From assembly GCA_964496755.1 (NCBI GenBank), contig CAZCBD010000064.1:1-13452 (forward strand): a DNA stretch of 13,452 nt. Reading direction: 5' to 3'. Within the stretch, counting starts at the first letter, position 1. Each line of letters opens with the position of its first letter. A program made the position numbers and the translations under genes. The stretch comes from CAZCBD01 sp964496755 (GTDB lineage: Bacteria > Bacteroidota > Ignavibacteria > Ignavibacteriales > Melioribacteraceae). Below, one piece after another: positions 6,093-13,353 of this stretch. Below the pieces are notes generated by a model. That model was not told the DNA's origin, did not search any database, and saw only the letters and a program-made list of their open reading frames with translations.

Positions 6093-6485
6093 GCAATCGG
6101 GATATCTGCTTTCGATAGATCGTAAGTTAATAATTTACAAATTTCCACCCATTCAACTTTATCATGTACAGATAGTTTAAAACTAAAACAATCAAGTTCA
6201 ACTTCAATAGCCACTAATTTGATTTCGATATCGGAATTTAACGAATTTTGCACATTAAATTCCGGAACATNNNNNNNNNNAAGTTTCCGCAAAAATATTT
6301 TTACCGTGTGAATCAACGTTTAATTCTTCTTTAATTTCGCGTTCAATACAGCTGAAAATATTTTCATCGGGTTTTAATTTTCCACCGGGAAATTCCCATT
6401 GGCCGCCGCGAGTTGTATTTTTATTTCTTCTGCAAATCAGAATTTTATTTTCCTTTATTATAATTGCTGCGGTAACTGTTTTCAT
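6062..6485 (-). CDS. Nudix hydrolase, MutT-like, split by an assembly gap
   Basis: Nudix enzymes hydrolyse nucleoside diphosphate derivatives; MutT-like ones clear oxidised or otherwise unwanted nucleotides. The N-terminal half (6281-6485) reads MKTVTAAIIIKENKILICRR, WEFPGGKL, then a full Nudix box: G35-x5-E41-x7-R49-E50-I-x-E53-E54-x-N-V, with N where many have G. After ten Ns (6271-6280) the C-terminal half continues in another apparent frame with IKLVAIEVEL, HDKVEWVEI and YDLSKADIPIAKKIKE, typical of the same family. Codons left over on each side require a true gap length divisible by 3, so ten is only a placeholder and the apparent frameshift is an artefact. About 140 residues are expected, close to family size (about 130-140). 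No Shine-Dalgarno sequence is seen. It is convergent with the outer-membrane protein gene; substrate unknown. Confidence 0.88.
6271..6280. other. Assembly gap (10 Ns)
   Basis: Ten undetermined bases inside the Nudix gene. Flanking reading frames are compatible only if the real length is a multiple of three, so the run is a scaffold placeholder of unknown true size. Confidence 0.97.
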
Positions 6486-6566
6486 TAGTATTAAATTTTT
6501 TTTAAATAATCATTTAAACTGAGTCTAAAATTTCGTAATAATTAAGCTTAATCTGAAATAAAAAAA

Positions 6567-7220
6567 ATGATTGATATACACACACATAAAAATAATTCCA
6601 AAGGTTTTTTTATAAAAAACCTTTTTCCCGAAGATGAGCCGAGAGAGCCACAAGAAAAACAATATTTTTCAATTGGCTTGCATCCATGGAAAATTTCCGA
6701 GGCAAATTGGGAAAAACAAATAAAACTGCTGGAAAATAAAATTCCAAACAAAAAAATAATTGCTATTGGCGAAATCGGATTAGACAAACTAGTTAAAGTG
6801 CCTCCGGATTTACAATTCGGAGTTTTTGAGAAGCAACTGAAAATTGCTGAAATTCATAATTTACCTGTTATAATTCATTCGGTGAAATCAAATTCCGAGA
6901 TCCTAAAATTTAGGAAAAGGTATTCGAAAACAAATTGGATTCTACATGGTTTTGCAGGAAATATAATAGAGGCTAGGGCATTAATTGAAAAACAAATCTA
7001 TCTTTCGTTTGGTAGTGCTGTTTTAAAAAGTCCCAAAGTTGCTGATACTATTACTCGGATTGAAACCAATAAAATATTTTTTGAAACCGATGATTCAAAT
7101 CTGAGTATAAATAAGGTTTATTCAAGAGCAGCTGAAATATTAAAAATTGATTTGGAAGAATTGCGTAAAATAATAAAAAATAATTTTAGTGAATGTTTCG
7201 GAGAAATTATTAATGAATAA
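6567..7220 (+). CDS. TatD-family metal-dependent hydrolase
   Basis: A 217-residue TIM-barrel hydrolase of the TatD group, whose studied members act as metal-dependent DNases or exonucleases. All expected metal ligands are visible: H5 and H7 in IDIHTH, E69 in AIGEIGLD, H104 in VIIHSVK, H127 in ILHGFAG and D175 in FETDDSN. It is shorter than the classical enzyme (about 260) because loops after residues 10 and 75 are trimmed, a form I associate with Bacteroidota. The ATG at 6567 begins directly with the HTH motif, so the start is firm. The last 8 bp overlap the start of tcdA, implying translational coupling. The 81-bp spacer to the divergent Nudix gene must hold its promoter but shows no clear hexamers, only an ATTAAGCTTAAT palindrome (6541-6552). 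The substrate in the cell is unknown. Confidence 0.92.
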   Translation: MIDIHTHKNNSKGFFIKNLFPEDEPREPQEKQYFSIGLHPWKISEANWEKQIKLLENKIPNKKIIAIGEIGLDKLVKVPPDLQFGVFEKQLKIAEIHNLPVIIHSVKSNSEILKFRKRYSKTNWILHGFAGNIIEARALIEKQIYLSFGSAVLKSPKVADTITRIETNKIFFETDDSNLSINKVYSRAAEILKIDLEELRKIIKNNFSECFGEIINE

Positions 7221-7926
7221 TTGGTTTGAAAGAACAGAACTTTTAATTGGTAAACAAAACATCACAAAGCTTGCAAATAAACATGTACTTGTTGTTGGGC
7301 TTGGCGGAGTAGGAGCATATACGGCCGAGCAAATCTGCCGAGCAGGCATTGGTGAAATTACAATAGTTGACGGTGATGTTATTGATGTAACTAACATTAA
7401 CAGACAATTGCCTGCGGTTCATAGTAAAATCGGCATGGAAAAAACAAAAATTGTAGCTGAAAAATTACTGGATATTAATCCTAATTTAAAATTGAATGTT
7501 GTTAATGAATATTTGAAAGATGACAAAATTATAAGTCTGCTTTCAAAAAAATATGATTATGTAGTGGATGCAATAGATACTTTAGCACCAAAAGTTTTTT
7601 TAATTTATTATTCCATTAAAAATAATTTGCCAATAGTAAGTTCGATGGGTGCAGGGGGTAAATTTGATCCGCTAAAAGTTAAAGTAGTTGATATAAAAAA
7701 ATCATATGGTTGTAAATTGGCAAGAGTTGTTAGAAAAAGATTGCACAGATTAGGAATTAGAAAAGGAGTTAAAGTAGTTTTTTCTCCCGAAGAAATTGTA
7801 GAAGGCTCTGTTATTATTGATGAAAGCGAAAATAAAAAATCTACCGTGGGTACAATTTCGTATATGCCGCCATTGTTCGGATGTATTGTTTCTTCTGTTG
7901 TAATCAGAGATTTGTTGGAATTGTGA
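7213..7926 (+). CDS. tcdA: tRNA threonylcarbamoyladenosine dehydratase (E1-like)
   Basis: An ATP-dependent E1/ThiF-superfamily enzyme that dehydrates t6A at position 37 of ANN-decoding tRNAs to cyclic t6A, improving decoding. In 237 residues it has the nucleotide-binding loop VVGLGGVGAYTAE (27-39), VDGDVIDVTNINRQ (52-65), VDAIDT (118-123), and the TcdA-specific stretch SSMGAGGKFDP (143-153), followed by KKSYGCKLARVVRKRL and VVFSPE. This distinguishes it from MoeB and ThiF, which carry CxxC zinc pairs missing here. The ATG at 7213 is preferred to a GTG at 7189: the protein then begins NWFERTELLIG like its relatives and GGAG is 9 bp upstream. It overlaps the TatD-like gene by 8 bp. Confidence 0.94.
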   Translation: MNNWFERTELLIGKQNITKLANKHVLVVGLGGVGAYTAEQICRAGIGEITIVDGDVIDVTNINRQLPAVHSKIGMEKTKIVAEKLLDINPNLKLNVVNEYLKDDKIISLLSKKYDYVVDAIDTLAPKVFLIYYSIKNNLPIVSSMGAGGKFDPLKVKVVDIKKSYGCKLARVVRKRLHRLGIRKGVKVVFSPEEIVEGSVIIDESENKKSTVGTISYMPPLFGCIVSSVVIRDLLEL

Positions 7927-7942
7927 AAATAAAAAATTAAAG

Positions 7943-7973
7943 TTGTTCTCATTAATTGAAGATAATCTATAAT
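7943..7973 (+). promoter_or_regulatory. Possible promoter for the rel gene run
   Basis: A perfect TATAAT (7968-7973) lies in the 147-bp spacer before rel, with TTGTTC (7943-7948) 19 bp upstream. The -10 is good, but the -35 is imperfect and the spacing long. The leader would be about 95 nt. No hairpin terminator for tcdA was found in this spacer. Confidence 0.35.
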
Positions 7974-8073
7974 TAGTTTACTTTTATTGTTTGAAAATAG
8001 AGATTTATAAACATACTGAAAATAAAGGTTTTTGTGAATATTGAAAAGAAGCCAATAGGAATAGATAGTAGAA

Positions 8074-10248
8074 ATGAATGAATTAAGTCCAAAATATCAA
8101 GAAATGCTTAATGAATTACTTAGCAAATGTAGAGAGAATCTAAGCAATGTAGATGAAGAAATGGTTACAAAGGCATTTCTTGTAAGCATGGAAGCTCACA
8201 AAAATGATATCCGTGTTTCGGGCGAACCGTATTTTAATCATCCCTATGCTGTAGCAATGATTGTTGCAACCGAAATATTGTTGGATGATGTTTCAATTGT
8301 TGCCGCACTTTTGCACGATGTAGTTGAAGATACTGAAATTAGTTTGGAATATTTGGAAAAGGAATTTTCGCCGCAAGTAGCGAAAATTGTTGATGGTGTA
8401 ACAAAAATCGGCGGAGTTTTTCAGGGACATAGAATTTCGAAAGCGGAAAACTATCGAAAAATGCTTCTCTCTATGGTGAAAGATGTAAGGGTAATGTTAG
8501 TGAAATTTGCCGATAGATTACATAATATGCGCACACTTGAATTTATGAAACCCGAAAAACAAGTTAGAATTGCTCAGGAAACAATGGAAATTTATGCTCC
8601 CTTTACTCACCGTTTCGGCCTCGGGAAAGTTAAATGGGAACTTGAGGATTTAGCTTTCAAGTATATGCATAAAGAAGCGTACAATGATATTGCCAAGCGA
8701 ATTAACAGTAAAAGAAAAGAAAGGGAAGCATACATTGCTAAATTTATAAAACCGATTAAAGAAAAATTAAATGATTCTCCCTATGAATATGAAATAGCCG
8801 GAAGAGCTAAACATATTTATAGTATTTACAGAAAAATGATGAAACAAAATTCCAGTTTCGATGAAATTTATGATTTGCTTGCTGTTCGAATAATTTTGGA
8901 AGATGATGATACAAATTCATGTTACTATGTTTTGGGTGTTGTTAATCAATTGTTTAAACCAATTTCTTCAAGATTTAAAGATTACATTTCGTTGCCCAAA
9001 TTGAATAATTATCAATCAATTCATAATACCGTAATTGGACCGGAAGGCAAATTGGTTGAAGTGCAGATACGTACAAGAATGATGCACGAAATTGCCGAAA
9101 AAGGCGTGGCCGCACATTGGAAGTATAAAGAGAATAGATTTAAAACCGATTCCGAGCTTGAAGAATGGGTTAATTGGGTTAGAGAACTTTTTGAAAATGT
9201 AAATAATTCCGATGCTTCAAAAGAATTAATAGATAGTTTTAAAGTAAATCTTTATCAACACGAAATTTATGTTTTTACCCCGAAAGGAGATTTATTACGA
9301 TTACCCCAGGGTTCCACACCGGTAGATTTTGCTTATCTAATCCACAGTAATGTTGGTTTTCATTGTATCGGAGCAAAAGTAAACGGAAAAATAATGCCTC
9401 TGGATACAAAGCTTTCAAGTGGTGATCAGGTTGAAATTATTACTTCAAAAAATCAACATCCCAACCGCAACTGGGAAAAATTTGTTAAGACCCATAAAGC
9501 TAGAATCAGTATCAGGAAGTACATTAACAGGGAAGAAGAAGAACAAGCCAAAGAAGGAAAAGCAATTTGGAATAAAATAATCAAAAAAATGAAACTCTCT
9601 TTTTCTCCCGATGAAGTGGACAAGTTGGCGCGTAAACAAAAATTTGAAAATTCTAAAGATTTCTTTTTGGCAATTGCAAAAAACGAAGTAAACCTTGATA
9701 AAATATTTGAGCCGGAAAAAGTTGAAAAAGCCGAGAAAGATGTAGGAGAAGAGGCGGAAAAATTTGTTAATATTGCTAGGCAAGATGCCGGTGGAATTTT
9801 AGTTGACGGTGAACATAAAGGCTTTGCTTATAGTTATGCAAAATGCTGCAACCCTATTCCGGGCGATCCTGTGGTGGGTTTTATTACAATTGGCGAAGGA
9901 ATTAAAATACATCGCAAAGATTGTGTTAATATTATTAACATGGCCGATAAAATTGCACACAAATTGGTTTCTATCGAATGGCCGAAACTAAAAGGAGGTA
10001 TGTTTGTTGCCGGACTTGTAGTAAAAGGCGAAGATAGAGTAGGCCTTTTGCAAGATATTTCTAACTGTATAACCGGCTATAAAAAGACTAATATTAAATC
10101 TGCTAATGTAAATTCGGAAGGACATAATTTTATAGGGACCTTTACAATTTATGTTGAAAACATAATGCATTTGCAAAATCTAATTTCTCGGATAAAAAAA
10201 ATACATGGCGTTTATCAAATCGATAGGCTTCACAGTTCGAAATTATAA
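8074..10248 (+). CDS. rel: Bifunctional (p)ppGpp synthetase/hydrolase, RelA/SpoT family
   Basis: A 724-residue stringent-response enzyme that makes and degrades (p)ppGpp, bound to ribosomes during amino-acid starvation. The HD hydrolase domain keeps its metal residues: H56 (FNHPYAVA), H81-D82 (LLHDVVEDT) and D147 (KFADRLHNMRTL). The synthetase domain has GRAKHIYSIYRKM (243-255), D267 in YDLLAVRI and E329 in LVEVQIRT. RFKD at 300-303 is the RxKD type found in bifunctional enzymes; synthetase-only RelA has ExDD. Then follow TGS (about 395-457), a helical region, a zinc-finger-like segment (YAKCCNPIPGD, C591/C592, with IHRKDC to 617) and a C-terminal ACT domain (about 645-720). Full length for the family. 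With both active sites intact, it could serve as the organism's single long Rel. ruvX follows after 2 bp. Confidence 0.97.
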   Translation: MNELSPKYQEMLNELLSKCRENLSNVDEEMVTKAFLVSMEAHKNDIRVSGEPYFNHPYAVAMIVATEILLDDVSIVAALLHDVVEDTEISLEYLEKEFSPQVAKIVDGVTKIGGVFQGHRISKAENYRKMLLSMVKDVRVMLVKFADRLHNMRTLEFMKPEKQVRIAQETMEIYAPFTHRFGLGKVKWELEDLAFKYMHKEAYNDIAKRINSKRKEREAYIAKFIKPIKEKLNDSPYEYEIAGRAKHIYSIYRKMMKQNSSFDEIYDLLAVRIILEDDDTNSCYYVLGVVNQLFKPISSRFKDYISLPKLNNYQSIHNTVIGPEGKLVEVQIRTRMMHEIAEKGVAAHWKYKENRFKTDSELEEWVNWVRELFENVNNSDASKELIDSFKVNLYQHEIYVFTPKGDLLRLPQGSTPVDFAYLIHSNVGFHCIGAKVNGKIMPLDTKLSSGDQVEIITSKNQHPNRNWEKFVKTHKARISIRKYINREEEEQAKEGKAIWNKIIKKMKLSFSPDEVDKLARKQKFENSKDFFLAIAKNEVNLDKIFEPEKVEKAEKDVGEEAEKFVNIARQDAGGILVDGEHKGFAYSYAKCCNPIPGDPVVGFITIGEGIKIHRKDCVNIINMADKIAHKLVSIEWPKLKGGMFVAGLVVKGEDRVGLLQDISNCITGYKKTNIKSANVNSEGHNFIGTFTIYVENIMHLQNLISRIKKIHGVYQIDRLHSSKL

Positions 10249-10250
10249 CG

Positions 10251-10691
10251 ATGAATATTGACAATAATAATATCGGCAAAAGAATTTTATCAATTGATTT
10301 CGGAAAAAAAAGAGTCGGATTCGCAATTACCGATCCACTTTGTATGTTTGCGTATTCTTTAAAGACAATAGAAAACAATAAATATTTTTGGGATAATTTC
10401 CAAGCTATATTAGAAGAATTTCCCGAAATAGATTTAATCCTTTTAGGATATCCCTTAAAAGAAGATGGCACGGAAACCGATGCAACCAAGCCTGTAGAAA
10501 AGTTCTTAAAGCAATTGAAAAATAAAGTTAATCTGAAAATTATATTGCGCGATGAAAGATATACCTCTAAAATTGCATATCAGAGAATTATTGAAACCGT
10601 ACCGTCAAGAAAAAAAAGAAGAGATAAAAGTTTGATTGATAAAGGTTCGGCAGCTGTTTTGCTTGAAGAATATCTTTCGGAAATTAAGTGA
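10251..10691 (+). CDS. ruvX: Putative pre-16S rRNA nuclease / Holliday junction resolvase, YqgF family
   Basis: A 146-residue RNase H-fold nuclease, linked in other bacteria to 5' end processing of 16S rRNA and proposed as a Holliday-junction resolvase. It has ILSIDFGKKRVGFAITDP (D16 as the first acidic residue), LLGYPLKEDGTE (64-75), LRDERYTSKIA (99-109, D101/E102) and LIDKGSAAVLLEEYL (128-142, D130). This is the complete motif set at normal length. A 10-residue N-terminal extension (MNIDNNNIGK) precedes the core. It starts 2 bp after rel, so the two are surely co-transcribed. The 3' end, including the stop, is copied as a 16-bp tandem repeat. Confidence 0.95.
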   Translation: MNIDNNNIGKRILSIDFGKKRVGFAITDPLCMFAYSLKTIENNKYFWDNFQAILEEFPEIDLILLGYPLKEDGTETDATKPVEKFLKQLKNKVNLKIILRDERYTSKIAYQRIIETVPSRKKRRDKSLIDKGSAAVLLEEYLSEIK

Positions 10692-10714
10692 GATTAATAT
10701 TAAGTGAGATTAAT
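10683..10714. repeat. 16-bp perfect tandem duplication at the ruvX stop
   Basis: ATTAAGTGAGATTAAT occurs twice head to tail (10683-10698, 10699-10714). The first copy holds the last codons and TGA stop of ruvX; the second is in the spacer before the BMC gene. Confidence 0.9.
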
Positions 10715-10737
10715 AAAAATTGGAAGGCCTGAAGTGA

Positions 10738-11025
10738 ATGAATCTTTCTGAAGTAAATAAATCTTTTGGAATAGTTGAAATTAAAAACTCAATTGGCAAT
10801 TTAAAGGTCTTAGATTTAATGTTGAAACATTTTAACATTAAATTAGTTTCAGACCGTAAATTTAATAATTTAACCGTTTTAATATTTACCGGTTTACTTG
10901 ATGAATTAAAAGCTTCATTTGGTTTTGCAACTGAAAATAAAATGGATATTATTAAAACCGAAATAATTGCGAAACCCGATTTGGTTATTAGCGATTTCTT
11001 AACAAATTTAAAAAACAAAATATGA
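10738..11025 (+). CDS. BMC-domain (microcompartment shell) protein, single domain, divergent
   Basis: A 95-residue protein whose whole length follows the bacterial microcompartment shell fold: FGIVEIKNSIGNLKVLDLMLKH (residues 10-31, like 'GMIETRG..AAIEAADAM.KAA'), IKLVSDRKFNN (34-44, like 'VELVGYEKIGG'), LTVLIFTGLLDELKASFGFATE (45-66, like 'VTVIVRGDVGAVKAAVEAGAAAA') and DIIKTEIIAKPDLVISDFL (70-88, like 'LVSVHVIPRPH..V...L'). Such proteins form hexamers that tile into the shell and pass substrates through a central pore. The pore loop, normally Gly-rich GIGGG, is here the shorter KFNN, so pore size or charge would differ. The recognition is by pattern from memory. GGAAGG lies about 10 bp before the ATG. 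The next gene, 13 bp on, also looks like a BMC protein. No enzyme, encapsulation peptide or pentamer gene is nearby, so the cargo is unknown. Confidence 0.82.
   Translation: MNLSEVNKSFGIVEIKNSIGNLKVLDLMLKHFNIKLVSDRKFNNLTVLIFTGLLDELKASFGFATENKMDIIKTEIIAKPDLVISDFLTNLKNKI
10814..10843. repeat. Inverted repeat inside the first BMC gene
   Basis: A perfect 10-bp inverted repeat (10814-10823 with 10834-10843). The pairing can continue inward through one G-T wobble and two A-T pairs to a 4-nt loop, giving a 13-bp hairpin in the mRNA. It may be chance in AT-rich coding sequence, or affect expression of the downstream genes. No T-run follows, so it is not a terminator. Confidence 0.5.
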
Positions 11026-11044
11026 TTAAATTAAAAATATGATT
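11017..11044. repeat. 11-bp direct repeat spanning BMC1 stop and BMC2 start
   Basis: AAAATATGATT occurs at 11017-11027 and again at 11034-11044, 17 bp apart. The first copy contains the TGA stop of the first BMC gene; in the second the same bases supply the ATG of the next gene. It is one of three end-of-gene duplications in a row. Confidence 0.75.
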
Positions 11045-11764
11045 GTATTATTTGAATTTAATTCGTTCTCATCGGCAGTAAAAGCTGTAGATATTTTACT
11101 TAAATCAATTCATTTGAAACGTATTGCTTTATCTTTTTGGCAAGAGAACAAATTTATTGTTTTTATAGAATCTTCTATTTCACAAATTGAAGAAGGGAAA
11201 AATATTTTAAGCGATATTAATACTATTTCAGATTCTTTATCTGATTCCGAGTTAATAAATAACCCTGCTTTTGATGTGCCTGATTTTTTGGGAGAAATAC
11301 TACTTGACTATGAAAATAAAGATATAATAAAAAACGAAAAAAAAATCATAGAAAAAAAATCTATAGAAGCCAATCAAAGAAAAGAATTACAAACAAATTT
11401 ATTTTCCGATACAGAACAAAATACATCTGTATTAGGAATAGATAAAGAAGAATCTCGCAAAATATTTAAAGAAACTGAAAATTTAAATTCAATTTATAAG
11501 CTAAATACTGAAGAATCCGAAAACAAAGATAAAACGGAAAATAAATTAACAGAACAAAGCGAAAAATTTAATCCCGAAAACAAAATATTATCTGCAGTTT
11601 TTATAGATGAAAACACAACCTTAGAGTTAAATGATTTGTTGAATTTATCGGTTGTTAAATTACGTAAATTGGCCAGAACCACAAAAAACTTCCCAATTAA
11701 AGGACGGGAAATTTCAAAAGCAAACAAAGAAGTTTTGTTAAATTATTTTAAAAAGCTAAATTAA
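11039..11764 (+). CDS. Probable BMC-domain protein with long linker and C-terminal SAP/Rho-N-like domain
   Basis: A 241-residue protein in three parts. Residues 1-90 look like a divergent BMC shell domain: VLFEFNSFSSAVKAVDILLKS, then HLKRIALSFWQENKFIVFIES, a helix (SQIEEGKNILSDI) and ELINNPAFDVPDFLGEIL, which parallels the 'I.rPhp.v...L' end of shell proteins. Residues about 91-190 are a charged linker rich in Glu, Lys, Asn and Ser with no hydrophobic core. Residues 195-241 (LELNDLLNLSVVKLRKLART, then IKGREISKANKEVLLNYFKKL) form a compact helical unit resembling SAP/Rho N-terminal modules, which often bind nucleic acid. EutK is a known precedent for a BMC domain with a C-terminal helix-turn-helix-like domain. 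The BMC call is weaker than for its neighbour, from which it is 13 bp away. No Shine-Dalgarno is seen, so coupling to the upstream gene is likely. Confidence 0.68.
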   Translation: MIVLFEFNSFSSAVKAVDILLKSIHLKRIALSFWQENKFIVFIESSISQIEEGKNILSDINTISDSLSDSELINNPAFDVPDFLGEILLDYENKDIIKNEKKIIEKKSIEANQRKELQTNLFSDTEQNTSVLGIDKEESRKIFKETENLNSIYKLNTEESENKDKTENKLTEQSEKFNPENKILSAVFIDENTTLELNDLLNLSVVKLRKLARTTKNFPIKGREISKANKEVLLNYFKKLN

Positions 11765-11782
11765 ATTTCGTTAAATTATTTT
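11733..11782. repeat. 17-bp near-perfect direct repeat flanking the BMC2 stop
   Basis: The 17 bases at 11733-11749 and 11766-11782 match at 16 positions, 33 bp apart. The first copy encodes part of the C-terminal VLLNYF segment; the second is non-coding, between the TAA at 11762-11764 and the next ATG. Confidence 0.75.
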
Positions 11783-11788
11783 TTAATT

Positions 11789-12697
11789 ATGAAAAACAAG
11801 ATTATTACTATATCACTAATTACACTTTTTTCGATAATTTTATGGGGTTTCATAACTTTATCAAAAGAATACAATTATCGTATAAAAAGTGAAATTAAAA
11901 TTGAAAGTCAAAATCCGGAATTTCAAGTAATAAATGAAGGTGCAAAATTTGTAGATTTAAAATTGAAGGGTAAAGGTTTAGCTTTGTTTAAAATAGCTCT
12001 TGGAAAAACACCGGATTTTAAAGTGAATTTAACATCAAACGAAAACAATCAGGTTTTGCTGGGAGATTTTATTGAAGAGAATAATTGGATTACACACGAA
12101 ATCTTAGTTGACGAAATTACTCCGCAAATTGTAAAATTTAAAATAGAAAAGGTGGCATCAAAAACCGTAAAAATTATTCCGGATGTAAAAATTGAAACCA
12201 AAAGCGGTTATATGATTTCATCTAAAATTGAATTAACTCCTGATACTGTAAGAATTTCGGGGCCTAAAAGTTTAGTTAATAAAATCAAAAATATTAAAAC
12301 ACAGTATTTTGAATTTAACAACATTGAGCAAAATATTGAACAAATTATTGAACTTGAAAAAATCCCAAACTTAAATTACAAAAAGCAAAAAGTAAAAATT
12401 AGTTTTGATGTTCAACAAATTGTTGATAAAATATTTTCGAACATTAAAGTGCACACAGTTTCGGTACCTATGGATAGACATTTAATTATTTATCCGAGTA
12501 AAATCAAAGTTGTTTTACGAGGCGGAATTGATTTTTTAAGTAAACTTCCAAACGATAGTATAAATGCAAGTATCAAATATTTAGATGCTGTAATTGACTC
12601 TACGGGAACTTTGGCCCCAGAAATTAAAATTCCGAAATTTTCAAAATTTATTAGAACAATTCCCGACAGATTGGAATACATAATCAAAAGAAATTAA
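11789..12697 (+). CDS. YbbR-like domain protein, membrane-anchored
   Basis: A 302-residue protein with one N-terminal membrane segment (about 5-23, IITISLITLFSIILWGFITL) and a large extracytoplasmic region built of YbbR-type beta repeats. The recognisable repeat core is LTPDTVRISGPKSLVNKIKNIKT (about 151-173); others include VKLKGKG-like and IYPSKIKVVLRG (about 234-245) strands. In Firmicutes, YbbR proteins (CdaR) regulate the di-adenylate cyclase CdaA; in the Bacteroidota group the role is not established, and no cyclase gene is next to it here. It starts 24 bp after the second BMC gene and ends 12 bp before tmk, so it belongs to the same gene run. No Shine-Dalgarno is visible at its ATG. 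YbbR assignment is by repeat pattern and topology. Confidence 0.82.
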   Translation: MKNKIITISLITLFSIILWGFITLSKEYNYRIKSEIKIESQNPEFQVINEGAKFVDLKLKGKGLALFKIALGKTPDFKVNLTSNENNQVLLGDFIEENNWITHEILVDEITPQIVKFKIEKVASKTVKIIPDVKIETKSGYMISSKIELTPDTVRISGPKSLVNKIKNIKTQYFEFNNIEQNIEQIIELEKIPNLNYKKQKVKISFDVQQIVDKIFSNIKVHTVSVPMDRHLIIYPSKIKVVLRGGIDFLSKLPNDSINASIKYLDAVIDSTGTLAPEIKIPKFSKFIRTIPDRLEYIIKRN

Positions 12698-12709
12698 TTT
12701 AAGGTTAGA

Positions 12710-13327
12710 ATGTTTATTACTTTTGAAGGAATAGATTTCAGTGGTAAATCTACTCAAGTGAAATTAATTGAAAAATTCTTAAATAACCGCGGTGAAAAGG
12801 TTAAATTAATTCGTGAACCCGGCGGAACCGAGATATCTGAAAAAATCAGAGAATTACTTTTAGATAAAAAAAATTCGAAAATGGTTTCGGGTACGGAGTT
12901 ACTTTTGTTTTCTGCAAGCAGAATACAATTAATAAATGAAATTATTCTTCCGCACTTGGAAAATAATTATTATGTTATTTCAGATAGATTTCATGATTCA
13001 CTTACTGCTTACCAAGGCTTTGGCAGAGGAATATCACTTGATTTTATTTCGATGTTAAATGATTTTGTTTTGCAAAATTGCAAACCGGATATAACTTTTT
13101 TTATAGATATTCCATTATGTGAAGTTGAAAGAAGAAAATCGTTGGAAAAAGATTTTGTGCCCGATAGAATTGAAAAAAGCAAAGATGATTTTTATCAAAA
13201 AGTTAGAAACGGCTATTTGGAAATTGCATCAAAAGAGGAAAGGTTTATTATAATTAACGGATTAAACTCAATAGAAGAAATTCATAACCAAATTAAAAAT
13301 CTAATATTAGAAAAGTCCGATAAATAA
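12710..13327 (+). CDS. tmk: Thymidylate kinase
   Basis: Phosphorylates dTMP to dTDP with ATP, an essential step in making dTTP. The 205 residues show the P-loop FEGIDFSGKST (5-15), REPGGTEISEKIR (35-47, dTMP-binding), SDRFHDSLTAYQGFGRG (91-107, with the DR motif at 92-93), FIDIP (131-135) and the LID region with RR 141-142 and DFVPDRIE (148-155). Standard length, all key residues present. AAGG lies about 5 bp before the ATG. It follows the YbbR-like gene by 12 bp and precedes a secreted protein gene by 26 bp. Confidence 0.97.
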   Translation: MFITFEGIDFSGKSTQVKLIEKFLNNRGEKVKLIREPGGTEISEKIRELLLDKKNSKMVSGTELLLFSASRIQLINEIILPHLENNYYVISDRFHDSLTAYQGFGRGISLDFISMLNDFVLQNCKPDITFFIDIPLCEVERRKSLEKDFVPDRIEKSKDDFYQKVRNGYLEIASKEERFIIINGLNSIEEIHNQIKNLILEKSDK

Positions 13328-13353
13328 ACTTGCATAAAAGATTGGTAGGAAAA

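Noticed and set aside
6062..6485. Nudix gene as a frameshifted pseudogene
   Set aside because: The frame change coincides exactly with a 10-N placeholder, and both halves are well conserved.
7213..7926. MoeB/ThiF sulphur-carrier adenylyltransferase
   Set aside because: No CxxC zinc pairs, and the SSMGAGGKFDP and VRKRL segments are specific to TcdA.
9445..10489. Several short open frames overlapping rel and ruvX
   Set aside because: They are shadows in other frames of two conserved genes and have no family resemblance of their own.
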